The notes under the pieces were generated by a model. That model made no database searches, was not told the origin of the DNA, and was given only the letters and a program-made list of their open reading frames with translations. 5,771 nt of DNA from Candidatus Poseidoniaceae archaeon (GTDB taxonomy: Archaea > Thermoplasmatota > Poseidoniia > Poseidoniales > Poseidoniaceae): assembly GCA_022452125.1 (NCBI GenBank), contig JAKURJ010000099.1:1-5771 (forward strand). Direction: 5' to 3'. The first letter of the stretch is position 1; each line of letters starts with the position of its first letter. Below, piece by piece: positions 1-5,361 of the stretch. The position numbers were made by a program, and so were the translations under genes.

Positions 1-366
1 TTCTGGATGGAATCCATCTACATCTTTACGAGGGTTGATCAAATCGGTTAGGGATTCTTCATCCATGTGCGAAGGTAACGGAGACTGGATTAGAATACCG
101 TGCAATGAATCGTCTTGATTCAAAGAAATAATTGTCTTTTCAACTTCTTCCTGCGAAGAATCTGCGGGCATTTCGATATGAGTAGATTTGATTCCCAACC
201 TTTCGCAAGAGCGAATTTTGTTTCTAACATAAACATGCGATGCAGGGTCGTCGCCCACAATCACTACTGCCAAATGTGGTTGGACTTTGCAATTTGCAAT
301 TCGTGATTTCAACCTCTCTTCGAGGTCGGCTGCACAGGATTTTCCATCCAGTCTGGCTGCAGGCAT
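1..366 (-). CDS. folD: Bifunctional methylenetetrahydrofolate dehydrogenase / methenyltetrahydrofolate cyclohydrolase FolD (N-terminal 122 residues, cut by window edge)
   Basis: FolD is a cytosolic enzyme that interconverts 5,10-methylene-THF, 5,10-methenyl-THF and 10-formyl-THF using NAD(P), feeding purine and formyl-group synthesis. The visible 122 residues cover the N-terminal catalytic domain. An early DGK (residues 7-9) is followed by VGDDPASHVYVRNK (37-50) with the catalytic Tyr46 and Lys50, then GILIQSPLP (90-98) with Gln94, and KDVDGFHP (114-121) with Asp117. With a constant offset of four, these match Tyr50, Lys54, Gln98 and Asp121 of the E. coli enzyme. The NAD(P)-binding C-terminal half lies outside the window. 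The ATG at 366 is the first possible start, because an in-frame TAA sits at 372-370. No clear Shine-Dalgarno is visible. It is the third gene of a leftward cluster, 48 nt after the zinc-ribbon gene, so it is probably co-transcribed. No damage is seen in the visible part. Confidence 0.95.
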   Translation of the reverse strand, partial: MPAARLDGKSCAADLEERLKSRIANCKVQPHLAVVIVGDDPASHVYVRNKIRSCERLGIKSTHIEMPADSSQEEVEKTIISLNQDDSLHGILIQSPLPSHMDEESLTDLINPRKDVDGFHPE

Positions 367-414
367 GATTTAATCCAAATGAATGATGGTGATGAGGATT
401 GCGTTATCACAGAA

Positions 415-792
415 TCATTCTTCTTCACTGGACCACAGCAATTTGTTGCATGCAGGACAGATGTATTCGGAAGGTCTTGGACCATCGATTGTTTCCAGGT
501 TGCCGCAAGGCCCGCAAAGGATTGTTGACTTGATTGGCTCATCCATAGTAACATCTACTCTGTACATGAATCTGCCAGCATCAGGTAATCTTTCCATAGA
601 AGGTTTCCAATCAGAAACAGCTTCAGGACTCATACCCATTTGACTTGGAATTGACATTCCAATAATGAAACAGATTATCCCGCTGATACCCACTACACCA
701 CCCATAGCAATGTTGACACCAAGAGAAAATAATGCTCCAAATACAATCAAAACTATTCCAGAGAGAAGGAAGTTTTCTCTGCGGTTTTTCAT
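415..792 (-). CDS. Small two-TM membrane protein with C-terminal zinc ribbon (function unknown)
   Basis: This 125-residue protein is not recognised as a named family. A short basic N-terminus (MKNRREN) is followed by two hydrophobic, glycine-rich segments at about residues 8-30 and 32-49, predicted to form a membrane hairpin. A soluble stretch (about 50-88) comes next, then a CxxC...CxxC zinc-ribbon-like module: Cys93-x2-Cys96, 15 residues, Cys112-x2-Cys115. The tail is acidic (WSSEEE). If the basic start faces the cytoplasm, both termini and the zinc ribbon would be cytoplasmic; this is an inference. The ATG at 792 lies 4 nt after the TGA of the upstream aminotransferase gene and folD follows 48 nt downstream, so the three genes look like one operon. 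Proteins of this plan (TM hairpin plus zinc ribbon) are frequent in marine euryarchaea and usually stay hypothetical. The coding call is well supported by this architecture and spacing; the function is open. Confidence 0.82.
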   Translation of the reverse strand: MKNRRENFLLSGIVLIVFGALFSLGVNIAMGGVVGISGIICFIIGMSIPSQMGMSPEAVSDWKPSMERLPDAGRFMYRVDVTMDEPIKSTILCGPCGNLETIDGPRPSEYICPACNKLLWSSEEE

Positions 793-796
793 AGTA

Positions 797-2074
797 TCAA
801 CTCAGAGCCATACTCAATGCTTCTGCAACTTTTGGCACTTCGTCCAAAGGTAATGCACACAGACCGATTCTGACTCCACCAGTTAGCGGTACGAGGAATA
901 CTCCATTATCTGCACACTTGTGAGCAATCTCGCTAGGATTGTCAGACTCTAACCATGCGAAAAATCCGTCCATTGTGGGATTTAAAGGCACTCCTAACTT
1001 TTCACATTCTGAAATTAGTGCATTTCTTCTGTCGTCCAACAGCTGCTTCAGACGGTCTCTCTCTTCTGCCCATGCTTTGCCGCCTTCTTCAGAGGAATGC
1101 ATTTCGCTAACGCAATATTGTGAGACTCTAGGAGTTGCACTCCAGGTTTGCCTTGCTGTTACACACATGACTGTATCCATTCGGTCTGTGACTTCTTTTT
1201 CCGGGTGCATGCTAACCAATGCACCTGTTCTCAAACCGTAAATTGTATGAGATTTTGAAAGAGATATTGCAACACATATCAACAAGTTTTCAGGCCACAT
1301 CATTCCATTCTCAATCGATTCTAGGATTGTATCAGCCCACGCATGAGTTTCGTCTGCGTACAGACTGTATGCTGAATCAAGAAGCAGGGTATGGCCCACA
1401 TCTGGATTGTTTAGTGCAGAATCAACAAATGATTCCAAGCATGCAAATCTCCCTTCAGGAGTCATCGACAAACCAGTAGGATTGTGAGCAGGGTCGTTCA
1501 GCCAAACCATGATTTTGTCCTGTGAAGAACACATTTGTTTCAACTTCGTATCAAATTCATCCTTCGCAAAATAAGGGTGAACTTCACTGCCATTAGGAGG
1601 GAGTAAAGGCCAAGTCTCAAACTCAAGAGCGTTATTTTGGAGGAAGCCTTTGTATGGCCCCCAGTGTCTGTCTCTTAGCAGAGCAGATTGCCCAGCGCTA
1701 AGGAAATTGTTTGCTGCTAAAAATAGCGCACCGCTGCCTCCCGGGCTAGCAGTTGAAGCAAAATTGAATCCTAATTCTTCTAATTGTGTGCGGGCATCGC
1801 CAAATGCTAGAGTCTTAGTCAAATCAAGGAATGAAGGCAAGCCAGCAAGAGGAGCATAGGCAGAGATCTCCTGCTCTGGAGCATTTCTTACCGCTGCATC
1901 TACAACTTTGTTTATTGCAAGACTACCATCGTTTTCCAATAAAGCGCCGATAGTACCGTTGACTGCAGGCTTGCCTGCTGCCTTAGCCTCTTGGAACTTA
2001 GCCCACCAGCTGAAAATCGTGTCATTTCCATGTTTTCCAATGCCTGCCGCATTGAGGAAATTCTCTCCAGCCAT
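797..2074 (-). CDS. Class I/II (fold type I) PLP-dependent aminotransferase, aspartate/aromatic aminotransferase-like
   Basis: This is a cytosolic PLP enzyme that moves an amino group between an amino acid and a 2-oxo acid; the exact substrate cannot be fixed from sequence. It has 425 residues, normal for the family. Landmarks from the chosen Met: VNGTIGALLENDG near the N-terminus (the family's N-terminal substrate-site loop), GGSGA at 112-116 (cofactor phosphate region), NPTG at 198-201 with the Asn that contacts the PLP ring oxygen, DSAY with Asp233 (pyridine nitrogen) and Tyr236, SLSKSH with the Schiff-base Lys274, Arg282 (phosphate), and GGVRIGL with Arg402, the equivalent of the alpha-carboxylate-binding Arg386 of E. 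coli AspC. The catalytic set is complete. The start at 2074 is preferred because GGGAG precedes it with 4-nt spacing, exactly as at pheS. An upstream in-frame ATG at 2116 would add 14 residues (439 aa) and leave only 32 nt to the divergent tRNA. It heads the leftward cluster with the zinc-ribbon gene and folD. Confidence 0.9.
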   Translation of the reverse strand: MAGENFLNAAGIGKHGNDTIFSWWAKFQEAKAAGKPAVNGTIGALLENDGSLAINKVVDAAVRNAPEQEISAYAPLAGLPSFLDLTKTLAFGDARTQLEELGFNFASTASPGGSGALFLAANNFLSAGQSALLRDRHWGPYKGFLQNNALEFETWPLLPPNGSEVHPYFAKDEFDTKLKQMCSSQDKIMVWLNDPAHNPTGLSMTPEGRFACLESFVDSALNNPDVGHTLLLDSAYSLYADETHAWADTILESIENGMMWPENLLICVAISLSKSHTIYGLRTGALVSMHPEKEVTDRMDTVMCVTARQTWSATPRVSQYCVSEMHSSEEGGKAWAEERDRLKQLLDDRRNALISECEKLGVPLNPTMDGFFAWLESDNPSEIAHKCADNGVFLVPLTGGVRIGLCALPLDEVPKVAEALSMALS

Positions 2075-2097
2075 ATATCTCCCAGCCAGTTTGAGGC

Positions 2098-2104
2098 TAT
2101 TGTA
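2098..2104. promoter_or_regulatory. Candidate box A-like element in the tRNA-Thr / aminotransferase divergent region
   Basis: The short AT element reads TATTGTA on the plus strand and TACAATA on the minus strand. On the plus strand it is about 48 nt upstream of the tRNA, which would give a roughly 20-nt 5' leader. On the minus strand it is about 24-30 nt upstream of the favoured aminotransferase ATG at 2074. Another AT element (CATATAT, 2072-2078) overlaps that ATG and could serve the tRNA instead. Neither is a strong match to the archaeal TTTATATA consensus, so this is only a suggestion from position. Confidence 0.2.
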
Positions 2105-2148
2105 CTGCCGACGCATTCATCAAGGGACTTCTTCTCGGGTGGTTCGGC

Positions 2149-2221
2149 GCCAACGTAGCATAGCTGGTAGTGCTTCGGATTTGTAATCCGACGGTCGGGG
2201 GTTCGAGTCCCTCCGTTGGCT
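2149..2221 (+). tRNA. tRNA-Thr (anticodon UGU, reads ACA)
   Basis: A full 73-nt cloverleaf can be drawn. The acceptor stem is GCCAACG/CGTTGGC (7 bp). The D stem is GCAT/GTGC with loop AGCTGGTA (G18 G19 present). The anticodon stem TCGGA/TCCGA carries loop TTTGTAA, so anticodon positions 34-36 are TGT (2182-2184). The variable loop is a short 5-nt CGGTC. The T stem is GGGGG/CCCTC, with one G-T wobble, and its loop is TTCGAGT. The discriminator base is T73 (2221), which agrees with archaeal tRNA-Thr, where U73 is an identity element. CCA is not encoded, since the next bases are CCT. No intron is present. It is transcribed rightward, divergent from the aminotransferase. Confidence 0.96.
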
Positions 2222-2227
2222 CCTAAC

Positions 2228-2258
2228 TTTTCACAGAGCAGTACCGCATTTTAATTTT
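2228..2258 (+). terminator. Candidate T-tract terminator for tRNA-Thr
   Basis: TTTT at 2228-2231 begins 7 nt after the mature tRNA 3' end, and TTTTAATTTT follows at 2249-2258. Archaeal RNA polymerase often stops at T-rich tracts without a hairpin, and tRNA genes commonly end this way. No stem-loop supports it, so the call rests on position and composition. Confidence 0.4.
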
Positions 2259-2261
2259 GAT

Positions 2262-2300
2262 TGAAGAAAAAATAGGTAGAATAAATGGATATCATATTCA
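2262..2300 (+). promoter_or_regulatory. AT-rich probable promoter region of pheS
   Basis: In the 121-nt gap between the tRNA and pheS, a purine/A-rich run (GAAGAAAAAATAGG) resembles a BRE plus a weak box A, and a second AT element (GGATATCATATTC) begins at 2288. Initiation 25 nt downstream of either would give a leader of about 20-50 nt that contains the GGGAG ribosome-binding site. The exact box A cannot be chosen by eye. Confidence 0.25.
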
Positions 2301-2333
2301 ATTCGCCAAGGTATTCAAGACCTATTCGCGTCA

Positions 2334-2338
2334 GGGAG
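2334..2338 (+). promoter_or_regulatory. Ribosome-binding site of pheS (GGGAG)
   Basis: GGGAG lies 4 nt before the pheS ATG at 2343 and is complementary to the anti-Shine-Dalgarno of 16S rRNA. The same GGGAG with the same 4-nt spacing occurs before the ATG at 2074 on the other strand, and this match was used to choose the aminotransferase start. Confidence 0.6.
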
Positions 2339-2342
2339 TAAC

Positions 2343-3803
2343 ATGGCGGAGTTCACTAATCCCGAGAGGAGAATGCTTCGCGCCATGCAGCAGAGAGATG
2401 GATTATGGGACTTAGAAGAAGTTCTCGAAGCATGCAATTGGGATGACCAAGCAATTGCTGTTGCTGCAGGGCATGGCCTCGCAAACCACGGCTATGTCAA
2501 GATAAGTGAAACTAGTGTAACTGATGTAATACTTGGTAGTGAAGGACAAAATGCACTGGAGCAAGGATTACTTGAATCGAGACTTTGGGATTATATCAAG
2601 TCGAATAAAGATGCTAGTATGAAAGATTTGTCTGCTAATTTTGAGAGACACGAGGCAGGTCCCGGAATCGGATTACTCAAAGGCCTTGGCGTGAAACTTG
2701 AAGGAGGGAAATTTTCCTGTGAAAACCCCGAGGATGTTTCTAAAAAAATCGCTGAAAGAGAGGAATTTATTCGAACGCCAACAATGGATAACCCACTACT
2801 CGACCACTTCAAGGGAAGAAAGAACCTCATAGAAATCGTAGAAGCAGTTACTAGAACTTGGAAGATAACCTCTAGTGGAATGCAGGTTTCAGATTCCCAA
2901 CTTGAAGAAGTCACAAAAATCGCTGACATTACTCCTGAATTATTGCAGAGTGATGAGTGGAAAAATGCTGAGTTTAGACCATATGATGTATCACTTGAAG
3001 CATCGATGCCTAGGTCTGGACGAAGCCATCCTATGCAAGCTCTTATCGAGAGGATCCGCTCAATTTTCCTTGAGATGGGATTCTCAGAATTAGTGGAGGA
3101 TTATGTTCAGACCGCAGGATGGAACATGGATTCTCTATTCATTCCTCAAGACCACCCTGCTAGAGAAATGCAAGACACATTCTACCTCGACAATCCTAGA
3201 CAAATCGAATTGGATAAGAAATTACTAGCAGATTGGAAAGCAATTCATGAGCATGGAGGCGATACCGACTCAACTGGTTGGGGTGGAGAGCTCGACCCTG
3301 AAATATCCCAGAAGGGATTGTTGCGTACTCATACCACCGTCAATACAATTCAATATCTGGCTGAAAATCCTGAAGATTCATGTCGAGTTTTCGCTATCGA
3401 CAGAGTGTTCAGAAAGGAAAGCATCGACAAGACCCATCTACCAGAATTCCATCAAATTGAAGGAATAATCATGGAACCTGGTGCCAACCTAGGGATGCTC
3501 GTTACTACACTGAAAACATTCTACGAGAAAATGGGCTACCCTGAGGTTAGAGTTAGGCCTGCTTACTTCCCTTACACAGAACCTTCACTCGAAGTTGAAG
3601 TAAAGTGGCGAGGAAAGTGGTTAGAGCTTGGAGGTGCTGGAATTTTCAGACCTGAAGTCACTGAACCTCTTGGAATCAAAGACCCTGTTTGTGCATGGGG
3701 AATGGGACTAGAGAGATTGGCAATGCTAGTGCTCGGACTTGATGATATTCGGCAACTATACATCTCGGACTTAGAATGGTTAAGGAATCAACCAATTTTG
3801 TGA
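2343..3803 (+). CDS. pheS: Phenylalanine--tRNA ligase alpha subunit (archaeal type)
   Basis: PheS is the catalytic subunit of the (alpha-beta)2 cytosolic PheRS, which activates Phe with ATP and charges tRNA-Phe. The 486-residue length fits the archaeal/eukaryotic form, longer than the usual bacterial PheS. Residues 1 to about 150 are winged-helix-like repeats, as in archaeal PheS. The class II catalytic core follows: HPMQALIERIR from residue 229 (motif 1 region), the substrate-pocket segment QDTFYL (277-282), GLLRTHTT (325-332), motif 2 with RVFRKE (354-359) and HLPEFHQIEG (365-374), and motif 3 GMGLERLAMLVLGLDDIR (453-470). All motifs are intact. The ATG is supported by GGGAG 4 nt upstream. 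pheT is not next; the following gene starts 5 nt after the stop and encodes an unrelated membrane protein. PheT must be elsewhere in the genome, or the operon has been rearranged. Confidence 0.97.
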   Translation: MAEFTNPERRMLRAMQQRDGLWDLEEVLEACNWDDQAIAVAAGHGLANHGYVKISETSVTDVILGSEGQNALEQGLLESRLWDYIKSNKDASMKDLSANFERHEAGPGIGLLKGLGVKLEGGKFSCENPEDVSKKIAEREEFIRTPTMDNPLLDHFKGRKNLIEIVEAVTRTWKITSSGMQVSDSQLEEVTKIADITPELLQSDEWKNAEFRPYDVSLEASMPRSGRSHPMQALIERIRSIFLEMGFSELVEDYVQTAGWNMDSLFIPQDHPAREMQDTFYLDNPRQIELDKKLLADWKAIHEHGGDTDSTGWGGELDPEISQKGLLRTHTTVNTIQYLAENPEDSCRVFAIDRVFRKESIDKTHLPEFHQIEGIIMEPGANLGMLVTTLKTFYEKMGYPEVRVRPAYFPYTEPSLEVEVKWRGKWLELGGAGIFRPEVTEPLGIKDPVCAWGMGLERLAMLVLGLDDIRQLYISDLEWLRNQPIL

Positions 3804-3808
3804 TCGCA

Positions 3809-4483
3809 ATGGACATAAATTCGATAAATGACCACAGCCCTTGGTGGGCAAGAGCATTTGCAATATTTCTGGGATTTATGCTACTACTAACCGTGGCCAA
3901 CTTCTTCTATCTCGAAATATTTGGAATCAATGGAATCAATCACTATTCATTTGGAAATGAACCAATAGATCCCGGTTCTTATCCCGAAAATGGGACTGAA
4001 GAAGAACAAAGAAAATACAACAATTCTTTGAGAGAGTGGGATGATTATCAGAGTTATATGGAGATGATGGATGATTTGGAGGAATCTTACGTCACTGAGA
4101 TTTCGCAGATTTTCGCAGTTCTGACTATCCTAATCGGCATACCAACAATAGCGATGTTTTGGACTCAAAATGAAAAAATGCTGCAATTTGGATTGGCGTT
4201 CGGGGCGATTTCGATTATTGGAGAAGTGTGGAAAGCATACATTTCTTCTGAGATTGTTGCCAATTTCATGGAAAGTGTACCTGGGGGAGGAGATTATGCT
4301 TGGATTGCCAAAACCTCCATTTTTACCTCTAGCATGTGTGGTATTCTTTACATCGCTTTGGCTATTGTTTTGCACAATATGTATCACAATCTAAACGAGT
4401 TACCTGATAGTGGTTTCCATGTAAAGGTTGATACACCATATACTGAAACGCTAGTGCATGGAGATAATGACATCCAACACTGA
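3809..4483 (+). CDS. Four-TM integral membrane protein of unknown function
   Basis: This 224-residue protein is not recognised as any named family. Four hydrophobic segments are visible at about residues 15-35, 99-117, 126-146 and 171-190. Between TM1 and TM2 is a polar, strongly acidic loop (about 40-98) rich in Glu, Asp, Tyr and Met, probably extracytoplasmic if the N-terminus is inside. The C-terminal tail (about 191-224) is hydrophilic and would then be cytoplasmic. The ATG at 3809 is 5 nt after the pheS stop. An in-frame ATG at 3776 would add 11 residues and overlap pheS by 28 nt; neither start has a good Shine-Dalgarno, so the choice is based on spacing. The 3' end overlaps the next gene by 17 nt, which suggests translational coupling with the UPF0145 pair and a shared transcript with pheS. 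No catalytic motif is apparent. Bacteria-like signal peptide features are absent; the first hydrophobic segment is probably a true TM helix. Confidence 0.82.
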   Translation: MDINSINDHSPWWARAFAIFLGFMLLLTVANFFYLEIFGINGINHYSFGNEPIDPGSYPENGTEEEQRKYNNSLREWDDYQSYMEMMDDLEESYVTEISQIFAVLTILIGIPTIAMFWTQNEKMLQFGLAFGAISIIGEVWKAYISSEIVANFMESVPGGGDYAWIAKTSIFTSSMCGILYIALAIVLHNMYHNLNELPDSGFHVKVDTPYTETLVHGDNDIQH

Positions 4484-4784
4484 AACCATTCCCGGTTTCA
4501 AGATTACTAAGTCACTAGGAGTTGCAACTGGCTCTACAGTAAGAGCAAAGCACATCGGAAAGGATATCCTAGCAGGCTTGAAAAATATTGTAGGTGGAGA
4601 GCTAAAGGCTTACACTGAACTATTGATGGAAGCACGTACCGAAGCACTGGGTCGAATGATGATGGATGCTGCACAACGAGGCGCTAATGCAGTTGTAAAT
4701 GTCAGATTTGCAACTAGTAGCGTAGCCGGTGGTGCTGCAGAATTGTTCGCATACGGAACTGCTGTCACTGTCGAACAAGAGTGA
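4467..4784 (+). CDS. UPF0145 (YbjQ-like) soluble protein, first of a tandem pair
   Basis: This 105-residue protein looks like a complete UPF0145/YbjQ domain, a small oligomeric family sometimes called 'heavy-metal-binding' whose role is not established. Characteristic features are the opening TIPGFKITKSLGVATGSTVRA (residues 7-27), the central GG-E-x-YTELLMEARTEAL helix region (43-61), and the closing strands GANAVVNVRF (72-81) and ELFAYGTAV (92-100). No signal peptide or TM segment is present, so it should be cytosolic. The ATG at 4467 follows GGAG by 3 nt and overlaps the membrane protein gene by 17 nt. An in-frame ATG at 4458 would add only three residues. The following gene, 4 nt after the stop, carries a divergent copy of the same domain behind a TM helix, which implies duplication and perhaps a mixed complex at the membrane (inference). 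Confidence 0.9.
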   Translation: MTSNTETIPGFKITKSLGVATGSTVRAKHIGKDILAGLKNIVGGELKAYTELLMEARTEALGRMMMDAAQRGANAVVNVRFATSSVAGGAAELFAYGTAVTVEQE

Positions 4785-4788
4785 TCCC

Positions 4789-5307
4789 ATGTACGATATT
4801 GCCGCAGAATCAATACCCCTGCTGATAATTTTTGTATTAGTAGCAGTATTTGTTCTATTCTTCCCGCTTGCATTCATCTACTCCATGCTTTTTGGATGGA
4901 TTCATGAATCTGGTCGCCAGAAAAAATTACTCGCTAGAGAACAAAAAGTGGCAGGAATTGTTGGAGGAGACAACATCCATACTTTATCCACGCCAATAAA
5001 TCTAGACAACATTTCACAATGTGGTTTAGTGATGACAAACATCACGGTATCACCATCATGGTGGCAACTATTCCTAGGCGGAATTAAATCGATATTCGGC
5101 GGACAAATTCAATCCTACGACAAAGTCCTAGCTTATGGAAGAGCTGAAGTCATGCAGCGCTTGAGAGAGCAAGCACTCGGTGAAGGTTGGAGTGAAATTA
5201 TCAATGTTAGAGTTGAAACATCCATGGTGATGAACAAGGTGAAGGGGGGCCAGCAAAACAAAATGGGAACCCTCGAATTCCTTGCATATGGCACCGGAAT
5301 CCGGTGA
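4789..5307 (+). CDS. Membrane-anchored UPF0145 (YbjQ-like) protein, second of a tandem pair
   Basis: This 172-residue protein has a long hydrophobic segment at about residues 9-36 (a single N-terminal anchor), a basic/polar linker (about 38-58), then a UPF0145-like domain from about 63 to the end. The domain is recognised by parallels with the preceding gene: YDKVLAYGRAEVMQRLREQA aligns with its YTELLMEARTEAL region, GWSEIINVRVETS (133-145) with GANAVVNVRFATS, and LEFLAYGTGIR (162-172) with the closing ELFAYGT. Relative to its partner it has an insertion with WWQLFLGG (91-98) and a longer loop before the last strand. The ATG at 4789 lies 4 nt after the previous stop; an in-frame ATG at 4729 lies inside that gene and is unlikely. 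If the anchor obeys positive-inside, the basic linker and domain would face the cytoplasm. It is the last gene of the pheS cluster. Its biochemical role is unknown. Confidence 0.88.
   Translation: MYDIAAESIPLLIIFVLVAVFVLFFPLAFIYSMLFGWIHESGRQKKLLAREQKVAGIVGGDNIHTLSTPINLDNISQCGLVMTNITVSPSWWQLFLGGIKSIFGGQIQSYDKVLAYGRAEVMQRLREQALGEGWSEIINVRVETSMVMNKVKGGQQNKMGTLEFLAYGTGIR
5292..5306 (+). repeat. Perfect inverted repeat (hairpin) over the end of the second UPF0145 gene
   Basis: CACCGG (5292-5297) and CCGGTG (5301-5306) are exact reverse complements with a 3-nt AAT loop. The structure covers the last codons and most of the TGA of the UPF0145 gene. It is GC-rich and sits at the end of the pheS cluster, just before the pyruvate kinase promoter. 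Only ATTT follows instead of a T-run, so it may stabilise the mRNA 3' end or weakly aid termination, or may simply be coding sequence. Confidence 0.4.
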
Positions 5308-5312
5308 TTTCA

Positions 5313-5321
5313 GTAATATAC
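5313..5321 (+). promoter_or_regulatory. Candidate box A (TATA) for pyruvate kinase
   Basis: GTAATATAC in the 54-nt intergenic gap resembles an archaeal TATA box. Initiation about 26 nt downstream would fall near 5343, about 20 nt before the ATG at 5362. It is the only clear TATA-like element between the two genes. The match is by eye, with no experimental support. Confidence 0.4.
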
Positions 5322-5327
5322 ATAGGG

Positions 5328-5341
5328 AGTCCTTTAGGACT
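5328..5341. promoter_or_regulatory. Perfect 6-bp inverted repeat, candidate operator of pyruvate kinase
   Basis: AGTCCT (5328-5333) and AGGACT (5336-5341) are exact reverse complements separated by TT. The repeat sits just downstream of the TATA-like element and upstream of the predicted start of transcription, where a dimeric archaeal repressor would block RNA polymerase. The flanking GGG (5325-5327) and CCC (5346-5348) could extend it as an RNA hairpin with an asymmetric bulge, so a leader hairpin is the alternative. Confidence 0.35.
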
Positions 5342-5361
5342 TGAACCCTCGAGAATCAAAC

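Noticed and set aside
383..643. 86-codon plus-strand frame opposite the zinc-ribbon gene
   Set aside because: The opposite strand has a coherent TM hairpin plus paired CxxC motifs in operon spacing, so the plus frame is a shadow.
2182..2184. Reading the tRNA anticodon as GTA (Tyr) by shifting the loop one base
   Set aside because: With the 5-bp anticodon stem TCGGA/TCCGA fully paired, the 7-nt loop is TTTGTAA and positions 34-36 are TGT; U73 also suits archaeal tRNA-Thr.
1908..2186. 92-codon open frame on the plus strand reaching into the tRNA
   Set aside because: It is antisense to the aminotransferase N-terminus and covers part of the tRNA-Thr; the translation has no family resemblance.
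2591..2929. 112-codon minus-strand frame inside pheS
   Set aside because: It lies wholly within the conserved pheS coding region and its translation shows no recognisable domain.
4610..4877. Two overlapping minus-strand frames of 85-87 codons
   Set aside because: Both are antisense to the UPF0145 pair, whose domain match is clear.
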